Shown: positions 1 to 6,502 of the stretch, in pieces
Position numbering within the stretch: position 1 is the stretch's first letter
How the letters are laid out: the number at the start of each line of letters is the position of its first letter
Assembly: GCA_030597505.1 (NCBI GenBank)
Contig: JAUVRS010000061.1
Location: 1-10,735, forward strand
Length of the DNA stretch: 10,735 nucleotides
DNA from: Desulfobacteraceae bacterium
GTDB lineage: Bacteria; Desulfobacterota; DSM-4660; Desulfatiglandales; Desulfatiglandaceae
Direction of reading: 5' to 3'
Made by a program: the position numbers and the translations under genes
Notes under the pieces: generated by a model
Database searches by the model: none
Seen by the model: only the letters and a program-made list of their open reading frames with translations
Told to the model about the DNA's origin: nothing

Positions 1-1
1 C

Positions 2-1090
2 AACGATGTGGACATCGTCACCGTGGTCACCGAGGCCCCACTGAGTTACAGCTCTGTTTTGGTAAAGATAGACACGGATCTCCGTGTGGGTGATGAAGGC
101 GCACCGATTTTTAAGGGAAAAAGAAAGGTCGGGATGGTGACGACCGAACAGTATGGTTCCAAGATGCTGTCGATCGGCGGGGTGAATCTGCTCACCGGCA
201 AGGACGGGCTCCTGGTGGCCAGAATGATCGCTGATATTGCGAACAGAAAACCTGTCAAGCTGAAAATCCGGGAAGGTGGCAGACTCCAGTTGCAGATAGG
301 TCGTGCGCCTGTCATTGACGGATTTGAAGCAGACAGGATGAGAGTGGGCTGCGGGAGTGCCACACTGGGTCTTTTTGCGCCCCTTTTAAAAGAGGCGGCT
401 GATGAAGTGATCATATTGGACTCTCATCTCACCGGATTGCTTGGAGAGCACACGGCCGGGCGTTTTGTTGGTGCAAGACCCTGCGGTGTAACGCTCCGGT
501 TTCGACAAAGCACCCCGGGGCGTTACTTTGGCGACCACGGTGAGGGATGGGGCGGAACCTCCATCATTAACCCCACGGATGTCATTGCTGGGATCGATCC
601 TAAAGCGGCCTGGGTTGGAATGCGTCTGCTCATAACCGAGACAACGGGACAGCGGGTGTGTCTGCTTGAACTGGGGAAGGATGGTCGCCTCCGCGAGATC
701 CCGGTGACAAAGGCTGTGGAGAGGGCGTTGGGTGCCATTTCCTCGAGTTGCGAACCCTCCCGGGTCTCCGGGGTCTATGTGGGGGGAGCTGGAGGGAGCC
801 TCAGGGCGGGTGTAGTACGTCATCCCATAAAACTGACCCAGGCAATTCACAATAAAACGGCTTGTCTTACCGTTGGAGGGGCTCCCGTGTTTATTCTCCC
901 GGGGGGAGGAATCAATTTTATGGTGGATGTTGAGAGGGTCAAAACGGGTTCTTTTTATTGGACTCCCACTCCGGCCACTATCTGCCCTATCGAATATACC
1001 ATGGAGCTTGAGGACTATAAAGCGATTGGGGGGCACCTGGAAGCGATGCGGCCGTTTTGCGCAAAGGAACCGGTCTCTATCCGTGACTGA
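2..1090 (+). CDS. 6-hydroxynicotinate reductase-like protein, 3' part (5' end outside window)
   Basis: The reading frame is open to the left edge. A GTG at 8 is in frame, but the codons before it also read through, so this is best taken as the C-terminal ~363 residues of a longer protein. It resembles the flavin/iron-sulfur family of 6-hydroxynicotinate reductase (Hnr of Eubacterium barkeri), which reduces 6-hydroxynicotinate with ferredoxin in anaerobic nicotinate breakdown. An N-terminal ferredoxin-like part, if present, would lie upstream of the window. Visible landmarks are a Gly/Cys-rich stretch GCGSATLG (347-370), a GDHGEGWGG stretch near 530-555, and isolated cysteines; no CxxCxxC cluster is present here. 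UPF0280 follows after 9 bp and an AA_synth gene after that, the usual company of this family. Recognition is from family resemblance, so the true substrate (nicotinate or another heterocycle) is open. Confidence 0.62.
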   Translation, partial: NDVDIVTVVTEAPLSYSSVLVKIDTDLRVGDEGAPIFKGKRKVGMVTTEQYGSKMLSIGGVNLLTGKDGLLVARMIADIANRKPVKLKIREGGRLQLQIGRAPVIDGFEADRMRVGCGSATLGLFAPLLKEAADEVIILDSHLTGLLGEHTAGRFVGARPCGVTLRFRQSTPGRYFGDHGEGWGGTSIINPTDVIAGIDPKAAWVGMRLLITETTGQRVCLLELGKDGRLREIPVTKAVERALGAISSSCEPSRVSGVYVGGAGGSLRAGVVRHPIKLTQAIHNKTACLTVGGAPVFILPGGGINFMVDVERVKTGSFYWTPTPATICPIEYTMELEDYKAIGGHLEAMRPFCAKEPVSIRD

Positions 1091-1099
1091 GAAAGTAAA

Positions 1100-1951
1100 A
1101 TGGGTTATCACAAGTCAGTCAAAATCCTTCAGGACGGAAATGTACTGGCGGAATATGGCCCCATGAGGCTTGTGATATCCGCCCTGGTGGGAAAGGTCCC
1201 CCAGAGGGAGATGTGTCTGAAGGCCGCAGAAGTGTCTTTTGGGTATCTTGAAAGGGTGGCAAATCTAAAAAGACTTTTGAGCAAGAAATTATCCCGAGTA
1301 GCGGAAGATATGGAAGACGTCCTGGGTGTCAATATGGTCGAGAGTGTGTTAGCGGTGGGGGATGAGGACCTTACCCCCATGGCAGCGGTTGCCGGGACCA
1401 TTGGTGATGCTGTGGCGGATTTTCTTGTTGAGCGAGGCATGACCAGGGTGATGGTAGATAATGGCGGAGACCTGGCCCTGAGGCTTACCGGAGGGGAGCC
1501 CTTGACGGTCGGGGCACGGACAGAATTGAAGGAGAAAGCGGTTTCCCATGTTATTACCCTGGAACCTGGCAGGGCCTCATGGGGTGTTGCCACAAGCGGA
1601 ACAGGAGGAAGAAGTTGTACAAGAGGTGTGGCTTCGGCGGTAACCGTGGTAGCCGGCAGGTGTTCGTTTGCTGACGCGGCGGCCACCGCAGTTGCAAATG
1701 CAAGTTTTGTAAAAGACCGGCATGTGATTCAGAGGCCGGCTGAGGAGATAGACCCCAACACGGACATTAGGGGGCTCCCCGTGACCGTAGCGGTTGGGCC
1801 GTTGTGTGAGGACAAAAAAGAAATGGCCCTTTCCCAGGCCTGGAATAGGGCGGAGGAACTGGTGCGGGACGGGGTTATTTTTGGGGCGCTTGTGGCTATC
1901 CAGGGAAAGGTGGCCATGACCGATTTTTTTCAAGAAAGGCTGGTCAAATAA
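1100..1951 (+). CDS. UPF0280 family protein (ApbE-like, putative flavin transferase fold)
   Basis: This 283-residue protein belongs to UPF0280 (COG2122), relatives of ApbE, the FAD:protein FMN transferase. Several ApbE hallmarks are visible: a DNGGDL motif (residues 120-125), GVATSGTGG (162-169), and a DAAATA segment (192-197). In the last, Asp192 and Thr196 have the D-x3-T spacing of the Mg2+-binding pair in ApbE enzymes. There is no signal peptide, so it is probably cytoplasmic, unlike classical lipoprotein ApbE. The ATG at 1100 follows the upstream stop by 9 bp with only a weak purine-rich leader, which suggests translational coupling. The function of UPF0280 proteins is not established to my knowledge. 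Attaching flavin to the neighbouring reductase is an inference from fold and context. Confidence 0.85.
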   Translation: MGYHKSVKILQDGNVLAEYGPMRLVISALVGKVPQREMCLKAAEVSFGYLERVANLKRLLSKKLSRVAEDMEDVLGVNMVESVLAVGDEDLTPMAAVAGTIGDAVADFLVERGMTRVMVDNGGDLALRLTGGEPLTVGARTELKEKAVSHVITLEPGRASWGVATSGTGGRSCTRGVASAVTVVAGRCSFADAAATAVANASFVKDRHVIQRPAEEIDPNTDIRGLPVTVAVGPLCEDKKEMALSQAWNRAEELVRDGVIFGALVAIQGKVAMTDFFQERLVK

Positions 1952-1956
1952 AAAAA

Positions 1957-1967
1957 GAGGGAGGAGG
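1957..1967 (+). promoter_or_regulatory. Strong Shine-Dalgarno that sets the AA_synth start
   Basis: GAGGGAGGAGG lies 8 nt before ATG 1976 but only 2 nt before the alternative TTG at 1970. The spacing favours the ATG. Confidence 0.75.
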
Positions 1968-1975
1968 TTTTGCTC

Positions 1976-2554
1976 ATGGAGGTAGTCAAGTATGTAACCA
2001 TATTGGAGGAGATTCACCTTGATGGAGGTCGCAAGATGGATCCACCGGGGAGGCGGGCTGCCGCCGTTGCCATAATACGAAACCCCTTTGCAGGAAAATA
2101 TGTTGAAGACCTGTCCCCTTTGATGGATACAGGGGAGAAACTGGGGGGAATCCTTGGTAAGATGGCTGTCGATGCCCTGGGGATTGTGCCGGAAAAGGTA
2201 GAAAGCTATGGCAAGGCGGCCATAGTGGGGGAAGGGGGCGAGCGAGAACATGCAGCGGCAATCCTTCATCCCAAACTGGGGAAACCCTTTCGTGATTCAG
2301 TGGGGGGCGGGAAGTCTTTAATCCCTTCAGCAAAAAAGGTGGGGGGCATGGGTACTGAGATAGATGTGCCCATCAATTTCAAGGACGCGGCCTTTGTACG
2401 GTCCCACTTTGACGCCATGACCGTTCGGGTGGATGACGCCCCCAGATCGGATGAGATTGTGGTGGTCCATGAGGTTACCGATAGCGGGAGAGCCCATCCT
2501 CGTATCGGAGGACTCAAAAAAGAAGACGCCAAGATGGAAGATGGGTTGAGATAA
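1976..2554 (+). CDS. Amino acid synthesis (AA_synth, PF06684-type) family protein
   Basis: The protein has 192 residues from the ATG chosen by Shine-Dalgarno spacing; an upstream TTG at 1970 would add two residues. It matches the 'amino acid synthesis' family, small proteins of about 190 residues with unproven function despite the name. Family-like stretches are the RNPFAGKYVEDLSPL segment (from about residue 35), the ESYGKAAIVGEGGEREH region in the middle, and a C-terminal VVVHEVTDSGRAHPRIGGL segment. No signal peptide or membrane segment is seen. It starts 24 bp after the UPF0280 stop, so the two are surely co-transcribed. Members of this family are often encoded beside UPF0280 and heterocycle-catabolic genes, which fits a small hydrolase or isomerase role in ring breakdown, but that is inference. 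Confidence 0.8.
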   Translation: MEVVKYVTILEEIHLDGGRKMDPPGRRAAAVAIIRNPFAGKYVEDLSPLMDTGEKLGGILGKMAVDALGIVPEKVESYGKAAIVGEGGEREHAAAILHPKLGKPFRDSVGGGKSLIPSAKKVGGMGTEIDVPINFKDAAFVRSHFDAMTVRVDDAPRSDEIVVVHEVTDSGRAHPRIGGLKKEDAKMEDGLR

Positions 2555-2617
2555 TTTTTGATATAAACTCTTTACGGCAAGGGGTCTGTCCTGGGGAAAC
2601 GTAACCATCAAATAAAG

Positions 2618-3367
2618 GTGGATAACCTGGTGCGGATGCTGACCTATGTTTTGGGACGTAAACCTTACGAGTTTGGGCTGGTTCCGGACTCGAAAGGATT
2701 TGTTGTCTACAAAGAACTCCTACAGGCCCTCCACGAAGAGCCTGGATGGCGGTATGTGAGACAATCCCACATAAATGAGGTCCTTTTGGAAAAGGGCAGG
2801 GACCTTTTTGAGCCGGAAGACAAAGGCATCAGGGCAAGGGAGACTCACTGGAAACTGGGTTTGGAAAACCCGTCACTGGCGGTTCCCGCGGTGCTTTATA
2901 CGGCTGTCAGAAAAAGGGCGCATCCGGTTGTAATGGAAAAGGGTCTGAAATCGGCCAGCAATCGCCATCTCATGCTGACCCCTGAAAGGGATATGGCCTT
3001 GAGGGTGGGCAAACGCAGAGATCATGAGCCCGTGGTCCTTGAGGTGGTGGCAAGAGATGCCGAAAGCAAAGGTGTCAGGTTCCATGTCTTTGGGGATTTG
3101 TTTTTGACCACGGAAATCCCACCCGAGTTTATCTCCGGCCCTCTGGTTTCCACAGAAATCCAGGAAGGCCGAAAAAGAAAGGGCCCGCTAAAGGAAAAGC
3201 CTTTTAGAGAGGCCTCCTTCCAGACCCCCGGCACGTTCGTCCTTGATGCGGAAAGGGACCCCGACCCCTACCGGGGGGGCAAAGGGAGAAAGCGGAAAGG
3301 GTGGAAAGAGGAGGCCAGAAAAATGAGAAAAGGTAAACGAGGGCGAACAAACAAAACAGTGAGTTAG
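2618..3367 (+). CDS. Divergent RNA 2'-phosphotransferase (Tpt1/KptA) family protein with basic tail
   Basis: Residues 1-175 follow the Tpt1/KptA layout. An N-terminal winged-helix-like part (MLTYVLGRKPYEFGL) is followed by IRARETH (71-77), VLY (92-94), GLKSASNRHLMLT (109-121), PVVLEV (138-143) and LTTEIPPEF (163-171). True Tpt1 removes a splice-junction 2'-phosphate from RNA using NAD+. Key residues differ here. The usual Arg-His of YVLRHKP is Gly13-Arg14, the QGH after the IRA motif is ETH, the YHGT motif is YTAV (94-97), and the H-V-H-L-S region is H-L-M-L-T. Only the Arg of IRA (Arg72) is clearly kept. Residues 180-249 form a Lys/Arg-rich, probably disordered tail suited to nucleic-acid binding. 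GTG 2618 has no good ribosome site of its own; GTG 2630, with AAAGG about 11 nt upstream, is an alternative start. The gene is 63 bp after AA_synth and ends inside a palindromic element. Confidence 0.75.
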   Translation: MDNLVRMLTYVLGRKPYEFGLVPDSKGFVVYKELLQALHEEPGWRYVRQSHINEVLLEKGRDLFEPEDKGIRARETHWKLGLENPSLAVPAVLYTAVRKRAHPVVMEKGLKSASNRHLMLTPERDMALRVGKRRDHEPVVLEVVARDAESKGVRFHVFGDLFLTTEIPPEFISGPLVSTEIQEGRKRKGPLKEKPFREASFQTPGTFVLDAERDPDPYRGGKGRKRKGWKEEARKMRKGKRGRTNKTVS

Positions 3368-3403
3368 TGTCCGAACGAAAAACCCCAATTTTCGTTCGGA
3401 CAC
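3367..3403. repeat. Perfect palindromic element (15-bp arms) with 6-bp flanking duplication
   Basis: GTGTCCGAACGAAAA (3367-3381) and its exact reverse complement (3389-3403) enclose a 7-nt ACCCCAA loop. The element is flanked by an exact direct repeat GAGTTA (3361-3366 and 3404-3409), as expected of a target-site duplication. The KptA-like stop codon TAG (3365-3367) is made of two flank bases plus the first base of the element. In RNA it would form a strong hairpin between the KptA-like gene and pncB, but no U-run follows, so a role as an intrinsic terminator is not clear. Related ends occur at 4964-4982 and 5087-5105. Confidence 0.85.
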
Positions 3404-3449
3404 GAGTTAACCAGTCTTTCTGCAGAAGATTTTTTGAGAGGAGTTCGCG

Positions 3450-4892
3450 ATGTGGTCTAAATGGGCTTTACTGACCGATTTTTACCAACTTACCATGGTG
3501 GGTGGATATGTTCAGCAGGGAAAAAAAGAGCAGCGAGTCAATTTTGACTATTTTTTCCGGGCCATTCCCGATGAGGGCGGTTATTGTGTGCTGGCCGGCC
3601 TGGCGGATCTTATTGACTATATACAAAATCTGCGGTTTAGCCCGGACGACCTGTCCTACCTGGAGAGCCTGGGGGGTTTTTCAAAGGATGTCCTGGCGTA
3701 CTTGAAAGATTTTGAATTTACCGGAGATTTGTGGGCTATCCCCGAGGGGACAATCGTTTTTCCCCACGAACCTTTGATCCGGGTAACAGCTCCGTTGCCA
3801 CAGGCGCAGATCATCGAAAGCACGTTGCTGAATATCATGAATTTTCAAACCCTTATCGCCACAAAAGGGTCCCGAGTTCACTGGGCTGCCAACGGAGACC
3901 CCGTGGTCGATTTTGGGTTGCGAAGGGCCCACGGGCCTGACGGCGCCTTGATGGCATCCCGCGCGGCCTATATCGGAGGTGTGAATGCAACCTCAAACGT
4001 ACTTGCAGGGCGGCTTTACGACATACCGGTCCGGGGGACGCATGCACACTCATGGGTGGAGAGCTTTCCGCATGAACTGGACGCCTTTCGCGCCTATGCC
4101 AAGGTGTACCCCGATTCCTGTCTCCTTCTGGTGGATACCTATGATACGCTTCGGAGCGGGGTGCCAAATGCCATTAAGGTGGGGAGGGAGTTGAGAAAAA
4201 AAGGCCAAGAACTATGGGGCATCCGCCTTGACAGCGGGGACCTGGCCTATTTGAGCAAAGAGGCCCGTCGTATGCTGGATGAGGCAGGATTCCCGCAGGC
4301 ATCGATAGTGGCCTCAAGCGATCTTGACGAGTGGATAGTGGAAAGCCTTAAACGCCAAGGGGCGCGAGTCGACATCTGGGGTGTCGGCACAAGGCTTGTT
4401 ACCGGGTTTTCATGCCCTGCCCTCGGCGGTGTCTATAAACTTACCGCTCTGAATGAAGATGGTAAGCGGATGACTCCCAAGATCAAACGATCCGATAACC
4501 CTGAAAAAATCACCAATCCTGGTGTCAAAAAAGTTGTGAGAATGTATGACAAAAAAGGGCGGATGAGGGGTGATGTGCTTTTCAGAGATGGGGAGCGAAT
4601 CCCCAAGGGACGTCCTTTTCGGGTCCATCACCCTATTTACCCCCACGTTTTCAAGACCTACCCAAAGCGTTTTGAGATGAAGGAACTCATGGTGCCCGTA
4701 TTTCAAAAGGGAAAATTGGTGTATAAGAGCCCCTCGGTCCACGAAATTCGTGAATCCACTCTGGAGAATTTGAAACAGCTTGACTCCGAATACAAACGTT
4801 TTCGCAACCCCCACCGATATCACATAAGCCTTAGCCCGTCTCTTTTTAGGATCAAGGGGCAGCTGCTGCGTCAAGCCTCGGAGAGGATGTAG
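3450..4892 (+). CDS. pncB: Nicotinate phosphoribosyltransferase
   Basis: This enzyme (480 residues, a normal length) converts nicotinate and PRPP to nicotinate mononucleotide with ATP, the first step of NAD salvage by the Preiss-Handler route. Evidence includes the N-terminal LLTDFYQLTM signature, FDYFFR, the FQTLIATKGSR segment, GTHAHSW around His198/His200 (the region of the phosphorylated histidine in this family), and RLDSGDL (259-265) for phosphate/ribose binding. The C-terminal region has VKKVVRMYDKKG and a typical tail. It is cytoplasmic. The ATG at 3450 follows GAGAGGAG (3436-3443) at 6 nt, a convincing start. It lies downstream of the palindromic element and converges on mtaB. Its presence beside a KptA-type (NAD+-using fold) gene and a nicotinate-reductase-like gene suggests a loose pyridine/NAD theme, but its own role is ordinary salvage. 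Confidence 0.95.
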   Translation: MWSKWALLTDFYQLTMVGGYVQQGKKEQRVNFDYFFRAIPDEGGYCVLAGLADLIDYIQNLRFSPDDLSYLESLGGFSKDVLAYLKDFEFTGDLWAIPEGTIVFPHEPLIRVTAPLPQAQIIESTLLNIMNFQTLIATKGSRVHWAANGDPVVDFGLRRAHGPDGALMASRAAYIGGVNATSNVLAGRLYDIPVRGTHAHSWVESFPHELDAFRAYAKVYPDSCLLLVDTYDTLRSGVPNAIKVGRELRKKGQELWGIRLDSGDLAYLSKEARRMLDEAGFPQASIVASSDLDEWIVESLKRQGARVDIWGVGTRLVTGFSCPALGGVYKLTALNEDGKRMTPKIKRSDNPEKITNPGVKKVVRMYDKKGRMRGDVLFRDGERIPKGRPFRVHHPIYPHVFKTYPKRFEMKELMVPVFQKGKLVYKSPSVHEIRESTLENLKQLDSEYKRFRNPHRYHISLSPSLFRIKGQLLRQASERM

Positions 4893-4929
4893 GCCGTAAT
4901 CGTAGCCCTATGGGGGCCCCGGAGATTGC

Positions 4930-4952
4930 CTCAGGATTCTTTGCCGCCTGAG
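4930..4952. other. Possible hairpin after pncB
   Basis: CTCAGG (4930-4935) pairs with CCTGAG (4947-4952) across an 11-nt loop, 37 bp after the pncB stop. A GGGGCCCC palindrome lies nearby in the same gap. It has no following T-run, so it may be a weak transcription end signal or chance. Confidence 0.3.
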
Positions 4953-4963
4953 AGGCCTATTGA

Positions 4964-5105
4964 GTGCCTGAACGAAAACCCCGTTCAGACACGATTTTGG
5001 GTTGGGGATTGCGGATTGCGGATTCAAAAAAGAAAGCAATCTCAGTAAGTTGAAACCCTCTGAGCAAAATTGAAAGACCCTATTTCGGGGTTTTCGTTCA
5101 GCCAC
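4964..5105. repeat. Candidate 142-bp miniature inverted-repeat element
   Basis: The left end GTGCCTGAACGAAAACCCC (4964-4982) and the right end GGGGTTTTCGTTCAGCCAC (5087-5105) are inverted copies matching at 18 of 19 positions. Both match the arm of the palindrome at 3367. The flanks TATTGA (4958-4963) and TATTTA (5106-5111) agree at 5 of 6 bases, a possible decayed target duplication. The left end also forms its own hairpin with CGTTCAGACAC (4982-4992; one mismatch in 11). The interior holds heptad repeats and no gene. The right flank contains the mtaB stop codon. Calling it a mobile element is inference; the inverted ends are seen directly. Confidence 0.6.
5006..5025. repeat. GGATTGC heptad tandem repeat
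   Basis: Two exact GGATTGC units followed by a partial GGATTC lie inside the candidate element, preceded by the related GATTTTGGGTTGG. On the minus strand this gives the NPQSAIPNPKS-like peptide often seen in spurious ORFs of environmental bacteria. Confidence 0.65.
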
Positions 5106-5108
5106 TAT

Positions 5109-6440
5109 TTATGCCAGGACAGAAGATTTTAGGGGAGAACCTATCACCCATTCTTTGTCGACCTTTTCTGCGCGTACAGATACGATCTGGTTTTCTGGAC
5201 CCGAAGGCTGTTCAAAAACCATGGGGAGATAATTATCACTGGTACCCTTCATCATCCTCTTTTTCTTTGAATGCCATTTCTCAGGGAGGACCAGAAAGTC
5301 ATTCCCGAGGCAGCTGCGATAAAATTCAATCCTCTTGCCTCGATCGAGTTCCCGTATCCTGGCGGCCCTCTTTTTGATGACATCTGGTGCCAGTTTTCCA
5401 TCAAAAGTCGAGGCCAGGGTCCCAGGCCGGGATGAAAATGGAAAAACATGAAGATATGACGCTGGCAAGTCTTTGATAAGTGAAACGCTGTTCCTGTGTG
5501 CAGCGGGGTCTTCGCCGGGAAATCCGGCCATTATGTCGATGCCGATTGCCGCGAGGGGGATTGAGCGGTGAATATGTTCCACAAGACTGACAAACTTCCC
5601 GGTGGTGTACTTTCGGTTCATTCTGGCCAGTACCCCATCATCGCCGCTCTGAAGGGGGATATGAAAGTGGCGGCAAAGCCATGTCTCGGCGGCCACCAAC
5701 TCTATCAGGTCTGGTGGTATCTCATCGGGTTCAATGGAGCTCAACCTCAACCGCAGCGGAAATTTTTCCCTGCCGATCATGCGCAATAACCGGTAGAGAT
5801 TAACCCCTCCCTTTTGGTCAATCCCGTATTTTCCAAGATGAATGCCTGTCAGTACGATTTCCTTGTGGCCTGCGTTGGCCAAAGATTCGATCATGGAAAG
5901 GACTTTTTTTGGCGAAAGACTCCTGTAAGGTCCTCGTGCTAAAGGAACAATGCAATAACTGCAAAAAGATTCGCACCCGTCCTGAATCTTCAAATAGGCC
6001 CTTGTCCGGTCCGGAAACGCATCTATGGGAAGGGGTTCAAAGGGCATTCCGGTCTCAAAATCGTTTGAGAGGACGGTGGTTTCTTCTGACTTTTCAACGG
6101 CCAACAAAAGCTCGGGCAACTGTCCCTTCCGGGTGTTGTCCGCTATAAGTGTTATTCCTGATACTTCAGAGAGTTCCCCGGGCAGCACCTGTGCATAGCA
6201 TCCGATGGCCGCAATCGTGATACCCGGATTTTCTCTGATGGCCTTTCGAATGGCCTGTCTGGATTGGTGTGAGGCCTTTTGGGTGACGATGCATGTATTT
6301 ACGATTGCAACATCAGCCGTTTCTGTGGCCCCTGCCTGACGCCATCCGGCCCGGGCCAGCCGTTCTTTGAGATAGGCGGATTCGTACTGGTTGACCTTGC
6401 AGCCGAGGCTTATGATCTTGAATGATTTGGGCATTTCCAC
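5109..6440 (-). CDS. mtaB: tRNA (N6-threonylcarbamoyladenosine(37)-C2)-methylthiotransferase MtaB
   Basis: This radical-SAM enzyme adds a methylthio group to t6A37 of tRNAs reading ANN codons, giving ms2t6A. At 443 residues it is full length. The N-terminal UPF0004 domain has the three cysteines for one 4Fe-4S cluster: Cys14 in SLGCKVNQYES, Cys50 in NTCIVT and Cys81 in GCYAQ. The radical-SAM core has CESFCSYC (Cys156, Cys160, Cys163), and a HIPLQSGDDGVLARMNRKYT segment follows. The C-terminal ~60 residues fit a TRAM-like domain, though this part is divergent. The KVNQYES and IVPLARG sequences favour MtaB over MiaB or RimO. The start is uncertain: GTG at 6440 or, two codons in, ATG at 6434; neither has a clear ribosome site. 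It lies 62 bp after the aminotransferase on the same strand, probably one transcript. Its stop codon touches the repeat element at 4964-5105. Confidence 0.92.
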   Translation of the reverse strand: MEMPKSFKIISLGCKVNQYESAYLKERLARAGWRQAGATETADVAIVNTCIVTQKASHQSRQAIRKAIRENPGITIAAIGCYAQVLPGELSEVSGITLIADNTRKGQLPELLLAVEKSEETTVLSNDFETGMPFEPLPIDAFPDRTRAYLKIQDGCESFCSYCIVPLARGPYRSLSPKKVLSMIESLANAGHKEIVLTGIHLGKYGIDQKGGVNLYRLLRMIGREKFPLRLRLSSIEPDEIPPDLIELVAAETWLCRHFHIPLQSGDDGVLARMNRKYTTGKFVSLVEHIHRSIPLAAIGIDIMAGFPGEDPAAHRNSVSLIKDLPASYLHVFPFSSRPGTLASTFDGKLAPDVIKKRAARIRELDRGKRIEFYRSCLGNDFLVLPEKWHSKKKRMMKGTSDNYLPMVFEQPSGPENQIVSVRAEKVDKEWVIGSPLKSSVLA

Positions 6441-6502
6441 AAATGAAAAGGGCTGTCACCAAATATCTCAGGGGAAGGGATGGTGTGGCGGGCTGGATAT
6501 TC

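Noticed and set aside
386..1111. 241-codon minus-strand open frame opposite the reductase-like gene
   Set aside because: It is a shadow of a recognisable plus-strand gene; its protein shows no family resemblance and has uncharacteristic composition.
3367..3403. Palindrome as a simple rho-independent terminator of the KptA-like gene
   Set aside because: The arms are not GC-dominated, no T-run follows the stem, and the exact flanking GAGTTA repeats point to insertion instead. A termination effect is still possible.
4908..5105. 65-codon minus-strand frame downstream of mtaB
   Set aside because: It is composed of the repeat element and heptads (NPQSAIPNPKS-type peptide), typical of spurious ORFs.
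4964..5105. CRISPR array
   Set aside because: The repeats are inverted and too few, with no regular spacer units and no cas genes.
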